Source of the DNA: Macquaria australasica
Taxonomy: Eukaryota; Chordata; Actinopteri; Centrarchiformes; Percichthyidae
Assembly (NCBI GenBank): GCA_005408345.1
Contig: SEMN01000864.1
Coordinates: 107,012 to 171,011, forward strand
Direction of reading: 5' to 3'
Length of the DNA: 64,000 nucleotides
Positions 24,536 to 35,026 of this stretch are shown here, piece after piece. The notes under the pieces are model-generated. The model was not told the DNA's origin. It saw only the letters and a list, made by a program, of their open reading frames with translations, and did not search any database. A program made the position numbers and the translations under genes. Each line of letters starts with the position of its first letter. Position 1 is the stretch's first letter.

Positions 24536-25262
24536 AGCTAGGGCAGGCAAAATCTGTGCAACCTAGGCAAAACCTTCTGCCTCTCTCTCTGCTGCCTCGT
24601 ATCACTACGCTAAGCCCCTCCCACCAAACCCACAACTTCGACCTGCAGCAGAAGGAGCCGGTTCCCCTGCGAAACTGTATCCCTTGTAGGGCTCGCTCTC
24701 CATGGTGTGAGCCTCACCGAGACCGCGGTCCCTCCCGTCGTGACCTGTTTTCTCAAAGACGCCCCTCCAGTGCTTTGCGGCCGCAGAGCAGAGTGCCCCA
24801 GGCTTCAGAGGCAGCTGCAATGCTGTCCAGCAGCTGGATGAGAGGCTAGTACACCACACACACACACCACTGTCCCCCGTCAAAAGTTATTCCCCACTGC
24901 CTGAAGCTCCGTGTGGAGATGGGACATGCTGTTATGTACTATATGCCGGAAATTTATCACATGTTGCAGGATTGTGGGGCAGGATTTTCCGCCACTGAAT
25001 CAGGTTTTTACTGTCTGAAGGGACGTGCACGTGCGTCTGCTCTTGTAGCTTAACCAATACGAACACACCGTCTCTCTGAAATAACCTGTGATTGGCTAAA
25101 GGTTACCGTCACGGGATAGATTTTCTGAAGCCTGAAAACAGAGGCAAGAGGAGGAGGGCTGAAGTAGAGGTCTTCTCTCAGACCACTTGAATTACAATAT
25201 GCTGCACAGTTAATATGGCATTTTTGCCCAATGACACCAAAAGAAAACTGCCTACCCAACCT
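24536..25262. mobile_element. TTAA-flanked TIR element, copy 1 (Kolobok/piggyBac-like MITE)
   Basis: Flanked by TTAA at 24532-24535 and 25263-25266. The ends AGCTAGGGCAGGCA and, reversed, AGGTTGGGTAGGCA form a short TIR of about 14-16 bp. Clearly the same element as 55550-56300. Compared with that copy it has lost about 70 bp near 24896. The internal GC-rich part carries an open frame on the minus strand (24605-24883) shared with copy 2, but no transposase. The TTAA target suggests the Kolobok or piggyBac superfamily. Confidence 0.82.
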
Positions 25263-25977
25263 TTAATACATATGTAAAATGCAACATGTCATTTACTTAG
25301 ATCACCCTTTGCAAAAGCTGAATTTAATACTTTTGACATGAGCTGCTTGATCCCATAGACGTCCAGTAATTAAGCTTAACTTTCTTTTCAACATTCCTTT
25401 ATGCAGCATACAAAAACAAAAAAGGTATCCATGAGTTTGTCTGACAGCAAAAAGAAACCTGAAAGCTGAAAAAAAAACAATTACACAAATTCCCCCCCAA
25501 CTATTCCTTTAAAAAGAATCACGGCATCTACCAGACAGAGTGCACTACTATCTGAAGTTGGGAACTTCTCTGCTAAAAACGGTGGCTGGTTGTTAAGGAA
25601 ACATTGGAAACATCACACAACCTGCTTCTTCAAATTGCAGTTGAGGCAGTGCTGCTTGTGGAGCAACAAGAGAGTCCTGTAGTACTAACTGACATTATTG
25701 CTTAAGGTAGCAATGAATGCCAATTAGCAACGCTGTCTGCTATAAAAGAGGTCTGGCTTTCAGTACTTTGATATATGAGTTTTTAAAGCTAACTGAGCTT
25801 CAAAGAGGCCAAACTATCCGAGCATAAACTGCAGGAGCATCAATTAAAGAAAAAAAGCAAAATGATTAAACATCCCAAGGGGAGAGTCTGGAAAAAACAC
25901 AGAAAAAACATTAAAGTGTACATAAAGAGTGCACAGTAGCTCAAATCTTTTGATTCAGTTCAAATTGTTCTGTTTCC
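25263..25977. other. Intronic DNA, no gene seen
   Basis: AT-rich with poly-A/poly-C patches near 25460-25500; nothing recognised. Confidence 0.5.
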
Positions 25978-26098
25978 TGGTGTGCCCTGGTGGTGCAGGG
26001 GTTAAATTGCTGACCATGTTACATCTCATTCATCATTTCTCTCTCCCTTTTTCCTGTCATCTCAATCCAGTCAATAAAGGCCCAAAAAAATGCCCAAA
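25978..26098 (+). mobile_element. tRNA-like SINE with AATAAAGGC tail
   Basis: Head TGTGCCCTGGTGGTGCAGGG then GTTAAATTGCTGACC resembles a tRNA A-box region. The tail reads CAATAAAGGCCCAAAAA. Same family as 41797-41955 and, in reverse, 55108-55270. Confidence 0.7.
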
Positions 26099-26189
26099 AT
26101 TTGTGTTTCCTGTAGCTGTACATTCCTGTATATGGCTTTTAGGGTCTGATTTATTTCATAGTGATGTCTGTAGAAAATATATAAAACCT

Positions 26190-26419
26190 ACGGAGCCACG
26201 GAGTGGCCATAGAGAGAGAAAACAAATATATATCGAGGCCACGTTTTACTACATCGAGCGCTCAAAATGCTATTGCGTGCGCACAAGATACAATTCGTTA
26301 CCACGTTTTTATTAATTCGTTACCACGTTTTGGTTAATCCGTGCGCAGGTCTTAATCCAAGTATACTCACCATGCGTAAAGATGCACATAACTCATTCAA
26401 CAACACCGTTAGCTATCCC
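26190..26419 (+). repeat. Left terminal inverted repeat of the foldback element
   Basis: Starts ACGGAGCCACGGAGTGGCCA and ends GTTAGCTATCCC. It matches the reverse complement of 26947-27173 along its whole length, with about 25 substitutions and a few short indels. Confidence 0.9.
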
Positions 26420-26538
26420 CCCCAAAAATATATGCCTTCAGGGCAGACGGCTGGAATAAGCTATGACTGTCTGGCAAGTTGTCAGAAAACGGACTGAGGT
26501 TTTTCGGCAAACTCGTATGTGTGCCACGTTATGGATCG

Positions 26539-26768
26539 AAGTGCCTTACGCACTGTTTCTCTGTTTGCTCTGTTTCGTCATTTTCATCCGCTGGTTCTGA
26601 AACCAGATCTTCACCTGCCGCTCCGTCAGGTTAAGCGCGCACGCCAGCTCATGCTGCCGGTCCCGCGCGAGGTACATGTTTAACAGGAACTCCTTCTCCA
26701 GCTCGAGCGTCTGGTATTTGGTGTACGGGCACCGTAAGTGTTCTTGGAGAAGCACGCGTAAGGCACTT
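26539..26768. repeat. 13-bp inner inverted repeats bracketing the homeobox
   Basis: AAGTGCCTTACGC at 26539-26551 and its exact reverse complement at 26756-26768 enclose the ~204-bp homeobox segment. The left copy contains the homeobox frame's stop codon (on the minus strand). Confidence 0.75.
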
Positions 26769-26791
26769 GCGTAAGGGCTAGTTAAAAACAA
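26546..26791 (-). pseudogene. Hox9-group homeobox fragment captured in a transposon
   Basis: An 81-codon open frame whose residues 20-75 align with homeodomain positions 5-60. It keeps RCPYTKYQTLELEKEF, NMYL, LNLTERQVKIWFQN and RMKM. The KYQ and RMKM choices fit the Hox9 group rather than Hox10. Changes from the usual Hox9 sequence include F22L, T27A, R31Q, V34L, R36C, R52Q and K57T. The basic N-terminal arm (RKK) and the upstream exon 2 and exon 1 sequence are missing; the 19 residues before Arg5 are unrelated. A TAA follows 17 codons after the WFQN motif. No internal stop or frameshift exists. W48, F49, Q50, N51 and R53 are intact, but loss of R52 and of the arm argues against normal DNA binding. 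Its start is arbitrary, as there is no promoter or clear initiator context. It lies wholly inside the TIR element at 26190-27173, so I read it as a captured fragment, not a native Hox gene. Confidence 0.85.
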
Positions 26792-26946
26792 TGCAAATAT
26801 TAGAGTAAAGGTCCACGGTTAATGCGTGAACATAATTTAGAATGTAAGAGTGCAAACCCATAAACAATGGAGTTACTAAATGTTTTAGAAAAAAAGAAAA
26901 ACATATATAATAGCTGGCATTTAGCTCTTCTTATTTCTTATATTTA

Positions 26947-27173
26947 GGGATAGCTAACAGTGTTGTTGAGTGAGTTGTGTGCGTCTTTACGCATGGTGGG
27001 TATACTTGGATTAAGACGTGTGTACGAATTAACCAAAATGTGGTAACGAATTAATGAAAACGTGGGAATGAATTGTATCTCATGCGCATGCAATAGCATT
27101 TCGAGCCCTCGATGTAGTAAAACATGGCCTCGATATATATTTTTTTCTCTCTATGGCCACTCCGGGGCTCCGT
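26947..27173 (-). repeat. Right terminal inverted repeat of the foldback element
   Basis: Reverse complement of 26190-26419; inner edge GGGATAGCTAAC, outer edge GGGGCTCCGT. Followed directly by the AAAAACCT flank. Confidence 0.9.
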
Positions 27174-27210
27174 AAAAACCTGATGGAGCACACTGTGCAT
27201 GAATTTTACT

Positions 27211-27538
27211 AGGGGCTGCAACTAACCAATATTTTCATTATCGATTAATCAGCATATTATTTTCTCAATTAATCACTTAAAAATCTCAGAAAATGGTGAA
27301 AAATGGTGGTCACAATTTCCTGAAGCCCAACGTGACGTCATCAAATTGTTTTTTTTTTTGTCCAACCAACAGTCCAAAACCCAAAGATTTACAGTGATAT
27401 GTAACAGAGAAAAGCAAAAAAAATGTTTGACACTTGCTACAACAAAAACGACTAAAATGATTTATAGATTATTATTTGTTGGCATCTAATTTTCTGTCGA
27501 TCAACTAATCAATTAATCAATTAGTTGTTTCAACTCTA
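27211..27538 (+). mobile_element. MITE of the AGGGGCTGCAACTAA type (hAT-like)
   Basis: Starts AGGGGCTGCAACTAACCAAT, followed by ATCGATTAAT-rich sequence, GAAAATGGTGAAAAATGG and ATCAACTAATCAATTAATCA near the 3' end. This is a very common teleost MITE. Another diverged, oppositely oriented copy is at 54361-54675. It starts about 30 bp from the foldback element. Confidence 0.7.
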
Positions 27539-29880
27539 CATTTTACTCAGTATTTTCACAATGTTAAGGATACAAACTGCTAAAGCTAAAGTTTAAGGAT
27601 AAAGGGGACAGCATACCTCAATAAAGGTTCTTGTCAAGTGGTTGAACAGTGTCTAATACCCCAATTTTTTGTAACTTTCCAAAAAACTGACAATCCAGGC
27701 CACTTCACGCAGTGACTAGCTAGCTGCGCAGTGGTAAGAAAGAAGGCAGAGTTTGAACGTCTGTCTCAGCTCTCTTTTTTCATTCTTCACACAACTATTT
27801 CTGTCACTTTTTGTGTGTACAACCGAGTGCTACACTGGGTGACATGTTCCTTCATCACCATGAACACACACACTGTAGTTTATTTGGACTCAATCACACA
27901 TACACCATCCTGCTGCCCCAAATACTCACTAGAACACCAAATGTGGATTCATCTGCCACTGAATATAGTCCCCAACAAATGCACTATTTCCTCCTGTTTG
28001 AGTAATGTCTGATTTAAAAACTATAGTGAGCAGCTGTTTTAGGGAATTACTGAGCCCATCAATGGACTTGGAGGTGAGAGCCACAGACAGGAAGTCAGAA
28101 AGTATTGAGGGGGACTAACACATTGTTGGTTTTGGTCATTTCATGGGATTTGTTGACATTAAGAAAACTATAGAATAACCCCAGTGTATATTCATTAAAA
28201 ATACCTGGCTGCACAAACTGGAGACACAAGTCCTCTTGCTGGTTCAAAACATTTTATGTTCACAAGTCTGTTGATGAATCAGGCCCCAGACTCTTTCAAA
28301 TTAACTTTCAGATTAATTACCTTTTTCATTTGTTTTGTGACCTCTCAGTAGCTCTGTCAATTATATAAATGTCCATAATTTACAGCATTTATGTGTCTGC
28401 TTTCCTGCAATTTTTGTAACAATGTCTACAAGGTTACCATCATCCATTCCCTCATATTTTTAAATCGATCCAACCATCCAGCCAAGGTCATCCCTGAACG
28501 CTCCCTCCAGACCCCATGGTCCAATCCATTAGCCTGAGGTAGAAACTAAAGACGCAGTTCTGACTGTAGAAAAAAGGCTGCAAGAGAATAAGATGAGAGG
28601 GAGGGGGTCAGACAGATAGGTAGTGAAAGGAAAGCATGGAGAATCCATTCAACACCCCATCACTTTCAGATATTCCCCTTGTGCAGAGCTTTCAAAGCAT
28701 TGTAGAGACGGTGAGAGAAGAGATCTCACAGGAATTCTACACACATTCTGTCTTTCTCACACTCTGTCTCGCCTGTTTCATCTCTGCCTCTCTCTCCCTC
28801 CGCTCTCTACTCCTTTTTCTATTTCTCTATATTTGTCTTTGACAGAGTCTTTGCTCTGTCTGTTCGGCTGAGGTTTGCGGCACCAAGAGATAGAATGACA
28901 AAGAGGTGTCAGACTCTGCAGATGTTTCATTCGCCTGAGTTACCCTGAAAGAGTTTGGTCCCAAAAAAGAGAGGCTGTTTTCCCCACTGATTACCATTGA
29001 AGTTCTTTCTAGAGAAGCACGAAGCACTTGATGTTTTTAATGGGCTTAAAACTCACACAAACAAACAAGCTCTGAATGCAAATCTCAAAATTGTTAGTGG
29101 CGTGCGCTTATCAAGAGAATCCAGGTAAAAGCATTGATCCCTTCATGATTTGGGGTATTCAAGCAATACCAGTCATAAGGAAAGATGTAAATATATTGAC
29201 ATTAATAAGTAAAATAACTATAAGTTTTGAAATGATTGAGACACGGATTTGCAACTTAGTATCAAGATAAAGCCCCTTATGTATTTTCATAGTTATTTTC
29301 ATGACAATTCTAAATTTGATCAAAGCTGTATTTGAATATGCAACTACTTTTGTCGTTCCAACAGCAAACATGTGGGAAACCAGACCTTGAAAGCTTGAAA
29401 GCTGAGATAGAGTTACATCAACTGACTCATGATAAAGGCATATCACCCCAAAAAAAGCATCAAACACCCTGTTTTCTGTTTGAGCTGTGAGATGTTAGAC
29501 ATCAAATGCCTGAGGGGCTAAATGATCCTCCCAACAAGTAAACATGTATCACTCTGTGCTTTTATCCTATCACAAAGTCAAAAGACTGGCTGACGATAAA
29601 GGTGTCACATTATCATTCAGTTCTATTATCTTTCAGAATAAATTTATATATATATATATGTGACTAGTGGCGCAAAGATGTGCAACTTTACCATACAAGT
29701 AGCCTACCGACGCTGGCTGGCTCTGTCTGACACGTGATAGCGCTATTCTTGCTAGTAGCAGAGACAGCGAAGAAGCTACGTTACTGTACAACACAACCAA
29801 ACACAAGCATGACATGGACTATATTAAACTTGGTTTTACTTGCATACAATTTGAAAGCAACTTTTCTTGTCTTTATTCTT
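27539..29880. other. Intronic DNA, no gene seen
   Basis: No exon or well-defined repeat. Pyrimidine-rich stretch at 28740-28850 and an (AT)n patch at 29645-29660. Open frames are short and lack domains. Confidence 0.45.
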
Positions 29881-29881
29881 T

Positions 29882-30745
29882 TCAGCGGGCAACTGTTTTA
29901 TCAACCTGTAAGTGTAGTTGTAACTCTACCTCTTGTCCGTTACACTGGGTGCAGAGTTTCTCCTCCTCTGGCAGCCAGCTCTGTCTATGCTGACCCTTCT
30001 CCATAGCTAGGCTGTGCTCACTGAGTCTGTACAATTTAGGATTTTTACTGTGGTCAGATAATTTGCTAATGTGAAGTCTCTTTTTAGGGTCAGATAACAT
30101 TTTAATTTACTTTGTGTTTTAGTTGTTTCCTTCCAATATGTGATATAGTTTTCCTTTTCAGTTTTATTTATATAGCGCCATATCATAACAAAGTTATCTC
30201 AGGGCACTTTTGTTGATTGATAATTTGGTTTGGTCTGACTGGGTTGGTGTTGTGGTCTCTGGCTTCAGCTCTTGGCAGGTTAGGGCTGTGTGATGGTATG
30301 TCTGGGGGTCACTAGTTTTTAGGTGGTTGTAAAATGTATTTGCTCTTTTTTGTATTTTCCATATGAGGGGGTATTGGCCGAGTTCTGCTCTACAGGCATT
30401 GTTTGGTGTCTTTCACTACAGAACTCTGTGTGGAAAGATTTTATTATTGTTTTGTCCCATTTGTCAAAATCATGATTTAATTTTGGTCCCCAAATTTCAC
30501 TGCCATAGAGAATTAACGGTTGTAATATAAATTGGAATTTTTTAAACTAAATTTTAATTGGAATGTCCAATTTAATATTTCTTCTAATTGCATAGAAAGC
30601 TCTCCTTGCTTTGTCTCTCAGATCTTTCACAGCCAAGTTGAAGCTTCCTGTGGAGCTTATGTTGAGGCCAAGGTATGTGTAGTTTTTTGTATGTTGTAAT
30701 TTAGTGGTGTCCAAATAGAAATAGAAACCCATTCCTCTGAGTTTA
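29882..30745 (-). mobile_element. LINE relic: C-terminal part of a non-LTR ORF2
   Basis: The minus strand reads, in broken frames, NYTYLGLNISSTGSF, LRDKARRAFYAIRRNIKLDI, then ALYGSEIWGP-like and NACRAELGQYPLIWKIQKRA blocks, then YRLSEHSLAMEKGQHRQSW with a CTQC motif. This order is the thumb and C-terminal end of a LINE reverse transcriptase. It has frameshifts and stops and is certainly inactive. A ~50-bp foreign tail sequence interrupts it near 30160-30210. I could not decide the clade. Confidence 0.75.
30158..30210 (-). mobile_element. Extremely 5'-truncated LINE tail nested in the LINE relic
   Basis: On the minus strand: GTGCCCTGAGATAACTTTGT, then TATGATATGGCGCTATATAA, the same 3' end as 21780-22040. 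It interrupts otherwise continuous C-terminal LINE homology. Confidence 0.6.
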
Positions 30746-31141
30746 GCAAATCAAGCACCAGATCCAACATTGAACCAGCTATCATAACCCAACCCTACTC
30801 TAAGGCCTAGATGACCATACTAGCAAGTAAAACTACATGGCTAGTAAAAATGTAAAAAATAGTTTGCTGTATTGCTTTAATAATGTGTTGCTGAGCTGCA
30901 GCTGATGAAAAGCTGCATGCTGTCTGACACAGGCTGTGATATGATGGCATCTTTTCTGGGTTGGATGAATAAAAATCCACCTCCCTGAGACTGAGAGAGG
31001 CTGTAGTAAAGACACCGCTCTCCAGGGCTAGAAATGCAAAGCAATGCTCTACGTCCTTGGGAAAAACAACTCAGATGGATCAACGCTGAGAAGATTGGTT
31101 TCACGCTGGAAAGTGAAAGAATGAGAAGCCCCCACACCCAG

Positions 31142-31167
31142 CACACACACACACACACACACACACA
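31142..31167 (+). repeat. (CA)13 microsatellite
   Basis: Uninterrupted CA dinucleotide run. Confidence 0.95.
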
Positions 31168-32687
31168 GAAGGGTGAGAGAGAGAGGAACAGACAGATGTT
31201 ATTGGTGTCTTCAGACCCGGGCCTCAACTTTTCCCATAGCACCATGGGAAAGACGATTCTGTGTATCTGCATAACAGGATGCTAATTTACCATGACAACT
31301 GTGACCGTGGCAACAGTAAAGGATGAATGAAGGGGAGGAGGTGTTGGAGGTAGGAAGTAAGACAGAAAATTGAGTTTGGCTGAGTGTTTTGAAGAAAGGT
31401 CAGGGTGTCAGCTTCCTCACACACATGAAAAGTAGACGGTGAGGGACACACACACACACACAGATAAAATCCACTGTCCTGCTTGGAGTGGGATTGCATG
31501 TAATTTGTGGATTAAGTCCAGTAATTCTGGCTGCTCGGCCTCTCTGCTTTCTAAACTGTAGCTCATTTAAAGCCCTCAGCACTCCACTCACAGCTGAAAT
31601 TCTTTACATTCTTCCCTCTGAGTGGCATTTCCTCTCTTCCTCCTCACCGTGTGCCACAGTTATTTACACTCTCCCAGCCACTGTGGCTGAAACAAGACAG
31701 GGCAGCCTCACAACACTCCAGGCTAAAACAGTCACTGAACAGTGGAGTGAATACTCTGTAGTGGACTCTCTACACACACACAGCAGAGCTGCTCACTCTC
31801 AGCAGTTTTACATCATGATAATGACGAGATGAAAGATAATCATGGGTAATCGTACCCAAATGGCTATACGATGTTAATTAATAAACATCTGATAAATCTC
31901 TGAAAGGCATGGGTGCTCCTTAACATTTAATAACCCATATAATTCCTGGAGTCTTTTAATTATACAGATGAGGTTCAGTTTCTATGAATTTGTAACATTC
32001 AAGGATGGCAATTCTCAGAATATGTGTCAGAGCTCCATGCAGGACTGACACTGCAGAAACCTATTTGTACTCCTTTTAAATATCATCATGGTGCAAAAAT
32101 AATGCAAATTTGGCAGTTTGGCTATATTTTGTGTTCAAAACAAAAAGGGTTAACCGGTGTATGGAATGGAGACAGAGGTGAAGGTTAGCCAGACTAGAAG
32201 GTGGCATGTTTAGTGAATAGTTTGGCCATTTCTCACTCCTGTCTCCTGTCCCACTATCATCTTACTTAACAATTTCCCTTCAATTTGTGAAGACAGACTA
32301 CTGTGACTGAGAGTGGTATATGGCAGTGGAAGAGGAGTGACATACTGTTTTCTTGCGCCATGCCACTAGTCAGTCAAAGTGGCATACCACGAAGAATCAG
32401 CATAAGAGTGGCACACCACTGGTACAAGTGCTATAACATTTGGAATGTGGATTCACATTTTATTTTGACAAAATGTCACAAATTTTCTTTAAAGTTGTGC
32501 AACATTGTAATGGAAATATAACTGCAGACTCACACACAGACAGACATGCCCTGCATAAGATACACAGGACTACATAAAAATCTACATTTACTGTACACAA
32601 ACACAAATGTTTTTTTATTTCATTTTTTCTTTTACATTTGCTTGAGATTCAGACTGCAACATCTCTGCTATGTGTGTGTGTGTGTTG

Positions 32688-32689
<2 letters not shown>

Positions 32690-32720
<31 letters not shown>
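32690..32720 (+). repeat. (TC)n microsatellite
   Basis: TC dinucleotide run between TG-rich patches. Confidence 0.95.
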
Positions 32721-32727
<7 letters not shown>

Positions 32728-32880
32728 CTCTCTCTCAGAGTTGATGTCAGGCCATGCAATGTCTTATGATGTGTGATGTAGTGTGAAGGGCTGCTCCAGG
32801 GCAGTCACAGAACTGAAACGCTTCACAGCTCTCTGACACTGACAAAACTGACACTCTGCCTGCATGCTATCTGTGTTGTG

Positions 32881-32909
32881 TGTGTATGTGTGTGTGTGTG
32901 TGTGTGTGT
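32881..32909 (+). repeat. (TG)n microsatellite
   Basis: TG run with one TATG interruption near its start. Confidence 0.95.
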
Positions 32910-33233
32910 CGGCTCAAGGTGCCCTTTTTGTCATTTAACTCAGTGTGAAAAGCCTCAGCTCATCTCATGTTTGTGCACCTTACTGAACGCCTGCAACATA
33001 ATCCTCTATCTGAACTTGGACACTTCAGTCATGGAACTGCTGTCACTCTACTAACAAAACAGTCACCAAGGTTGCAATTTTAGCACTTTATGAAAAGGTG
33101 AGAAGTATTCACAATGTAATGAGTATAGTTGAAATAAATTGATGAATAAACAATCTCAAGAGCAGAGTGGAGGCCAATGTTGCAGGACTCACAGGAAAGC
33201 CACTGACACAGCAGTAAACTGGTGAGATTTCAA

Positions 33234-33905
33234 TTAATAACGGATCCCATTTTGGACAGGTATATTTAATACCTTTTCATATATGCGTAATACGGTTATT
33301 GATCCTAACCCATTGACTACATTGTTTGGTGTAGTCCTGCAAGAAACACCAATAACAACTTTCCAGACTGAGGCTATAGCATTCTCCACCTTGCTAGACG
33401 TCTGATACTCCTTAGTTGGAAGAGAGTTATGCCGCCATCTCACAAGCACTGGGTGGAGGAGGTAATCTCTCATCTTAAACTTGAACAGCCTAAATACACT
33501 GCCTGAGGCTCCACCCAGAAGTATTATAAAGTCTGGCAACGGTTTCTGTCCTATTTTGAGATTGAGTTCCCTTCCATTAATACAATGTAGCATGTTGTAA
33601 TGTTGTCCACTGCAAAACCTCGTAGGGAGGAGGTCTGAGTGGATAGTTGAGCAAACAAAGCATCTGACCTCGACACCATAGACTGTGGTTTGCATAACAC
33701 AGTCAACGTTGGTTTCTTCTAACCATAAAGACAATATTTCCCTAACCTTAACCAAGTAGTTTTGTTGCCTAATCTTAACCACAACATAACAATGGGGACA
33801 ATTTGAAATCCACAACTAATCTGAAAATTCCGCTTTTAGGAACTGAACCCTGGGTCTTTGCAGTGGTGTCAAGAACCTTACCCCTATGCCACCCCTGCGC
33901 TGGTC
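33234..33905 (-). repeat. SINE-headed dispersed repeat (GTTAAGGTTAGG type)
   Basis: Read on the minus strand, a tRNA-like head (GGGTGGCATAGGGGTAAGG, CAGGGTTCAGTTCC) at about 33905-33830 is followed by GGTTAAGATTAGGCAACAAA and TGGTTAAGGTTAGGGAAATA, motifs known from a dispersed fish repeat. A 193-codon open frame on this strand (33234-33815) covers the body. It has no recognisable domain and translates the GGTTAAGGTTAGG block, so I do not call it a gene. Confidence 0.55.
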
Positions 33906-33929
33906 AAATGGAAGATTTGGCTTCATAGT

Positions 33930-34085
33930 GGCTCTTGCTGAAAAGTCAGGGACTCAGCAAACTCATTAGAAAATCACACTCTGGGAGCCAGGAATACATA
34001 CACCAAATTTGGGGGCAATCTGGCTGGTAATTATTGAGATATGTTGCTATGACCCAAAGTTGAAGGAAACATTGATAGACATTGC
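33930..34085 (+). repeat. Single unit of the ~145-bp repeat
   Basis: Contains AAAAGTCAGGGACTCAGCAA, a TCATTAGAAAATCACACTCT-like block and TTATTGAGATATGTTG in the same order as the units at 22051-22770. Confidence 0.6.
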
Positions 34086-34171
34086 CATCCTTAGGCCCAA
34101 ACCAATAGAAGTTTGTAAATCTGCAAATTTGTAAATCTTTTAATATTGACTTCCACGCTTCATCTGTGGCT

Positions 34172-34400
34172 TAGGAGGTACAGTGGGTCGTCAATTAATC
34201 CCAGGGTTGGTGTTAGTTAGACACTGAACCCTAAAGTTGCTCCCAATGGAGGCCAGCACCTTGCATGGCAGCTCCACCTCCATCGGTGTGTGAATGTGTG
34301 TGTGAATGGGTGAATGAGACCAATCTGTAAAGCGTTTTGGGAACCGTTAAGGTTGAAAAAGCGCTATATAAGTGAAATCCATTTACCATTTATTTTAAAA
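34172..34400 (+). mobile_element. tRNA-like SINE ending GCGCTATATAAGTG
   Basis: Head GGCTTAGGAGGTACAGTGGG then TCGTCAATTAATCCCAGGG, body ACACTGAACCCTAAAGTTGC and GTGTGTGAATGGGTGAATGA, tail TGTAAAGCGTTTTGGGA and GCGCTATATAAGTGAAATCC. A familiar fish SINE layout. Confidence 0.7.
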
Positions 34401-34465
34401 ATAATAGTGAATTGCTGATTCTTGGCACACTTCTTTAAACACCTCTCCTCTGGAATCAGAAATGG

Positions 34466-35026
34466 CTGTATTTCTTAAGGAAACTTAAGAAGGCAAAATT
34501 CCTGTGCCAAGTTCTTGTTAATGTTTACAGAGGTGCAATAGAAAGCATCTTGACTGGAATAATTACAAACTGGCATGGGATGTGCAAGGCCCAGGATCGG
34601 AGGGCTCTGCAGTAGGTGATTAAAACCGCCCAGAACATCATTGGTATCCATCTACCGAGCATCAGTGATATCAGTGAGGTGAGGTGCCTGTGCAGAGCCC
34701 AAAGAATACTAAAAGACAAACCCCACCCCAGCCACAGCCTGTTCACCCTGCTGCCATCTGGCAAGCAATACAGAAGTATCCTCTGCTGTACCACCAGACT
34801 ACAGAGCAGCTTCTTTCCTCCTCAACTCCACACTTCACCATAAATAAATGACATGGAACTTTCTGTTATGCTGGTTTTATACACCAAACCACTACCTTTG
34901 TATAATATATGTATATAAGTAACCATATGCATACAACAGTGTGTAGTGTGAAGGGGGCTACAACTTTCCTTTCTTGTGCAGCCCTGTGTTGTGGAATGAC
35001 AAATAAATGTACCTTGAACCTTGAAA
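34466..35026 (+). mobile_element. Rex1-like (CR1 group) LINE, 3' fragment
   Basis: Translation gives LYFLRKLKKAKFLCQVLVN, a stop, then VIKTAQNIIGIHLPSI, ILKDKPHPSH, LFTLLPSGKQYRS and RLQSSFFP, the C-terminal end of Rex1/CR1-like ORF2. A stop (TAG near 34613) interrupts it. A 3' UTR follows, ending in ACCTTGAACCTTGAA, the tail repeat expected of the group. 5'-truncated and dead. Confidence 0.75.

Larger units (their letters stand above)
26190..27173. mobile_element. Foldback DNA transposon (984 bp) carrying a Hox9-like homeobox
   Basis: Both ends are long inverted repeats: left 26190-26419, right 26947-27173, roughly 90% identical by eye, with termini ACGGAGCCACGGAGTGGCCA (left) and ACGGAGCCCCGGAGTGGCCA (right, reversed). 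The flanks are 8-bp near-duplications: TAAAACCT at 26182-26189 and AAAAACCT at 27174-27181 (7 of 8). The interior of about 527 bp has no transposase but contains a homeobox fragment on the minus strand. Long TIRs plus a captured gene piece recall Pack-MULEs; an 8-bp duplication also fits hAT or Zisupton. The superfamily is undetermined. Confidence 0.82.
30746..33230. other. Intronic DNA with microsatellites, no gene seen
   Basis: (CA)13 at 31142-31167, (TC)n at 32690-32720 and TG runs at 32671-32685 and 32881-32909. No exon was recognised. Confidence 0.5.

Noticed and set aside
26546..26791. A native Hox gene or Hox cluster at this locus
   Set aside because: No exon 1, no N-terminal arm, no neighbouring Hox exons, and the piece lies inside a TIR element with flanking duplications.
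33234..33815. 193-codon open frame on the minus strand
   Set aside because: It lies in the body of a SINE-headed dispersed repeat and translates the GGTTAAGGTTAGG block; no domain seen.
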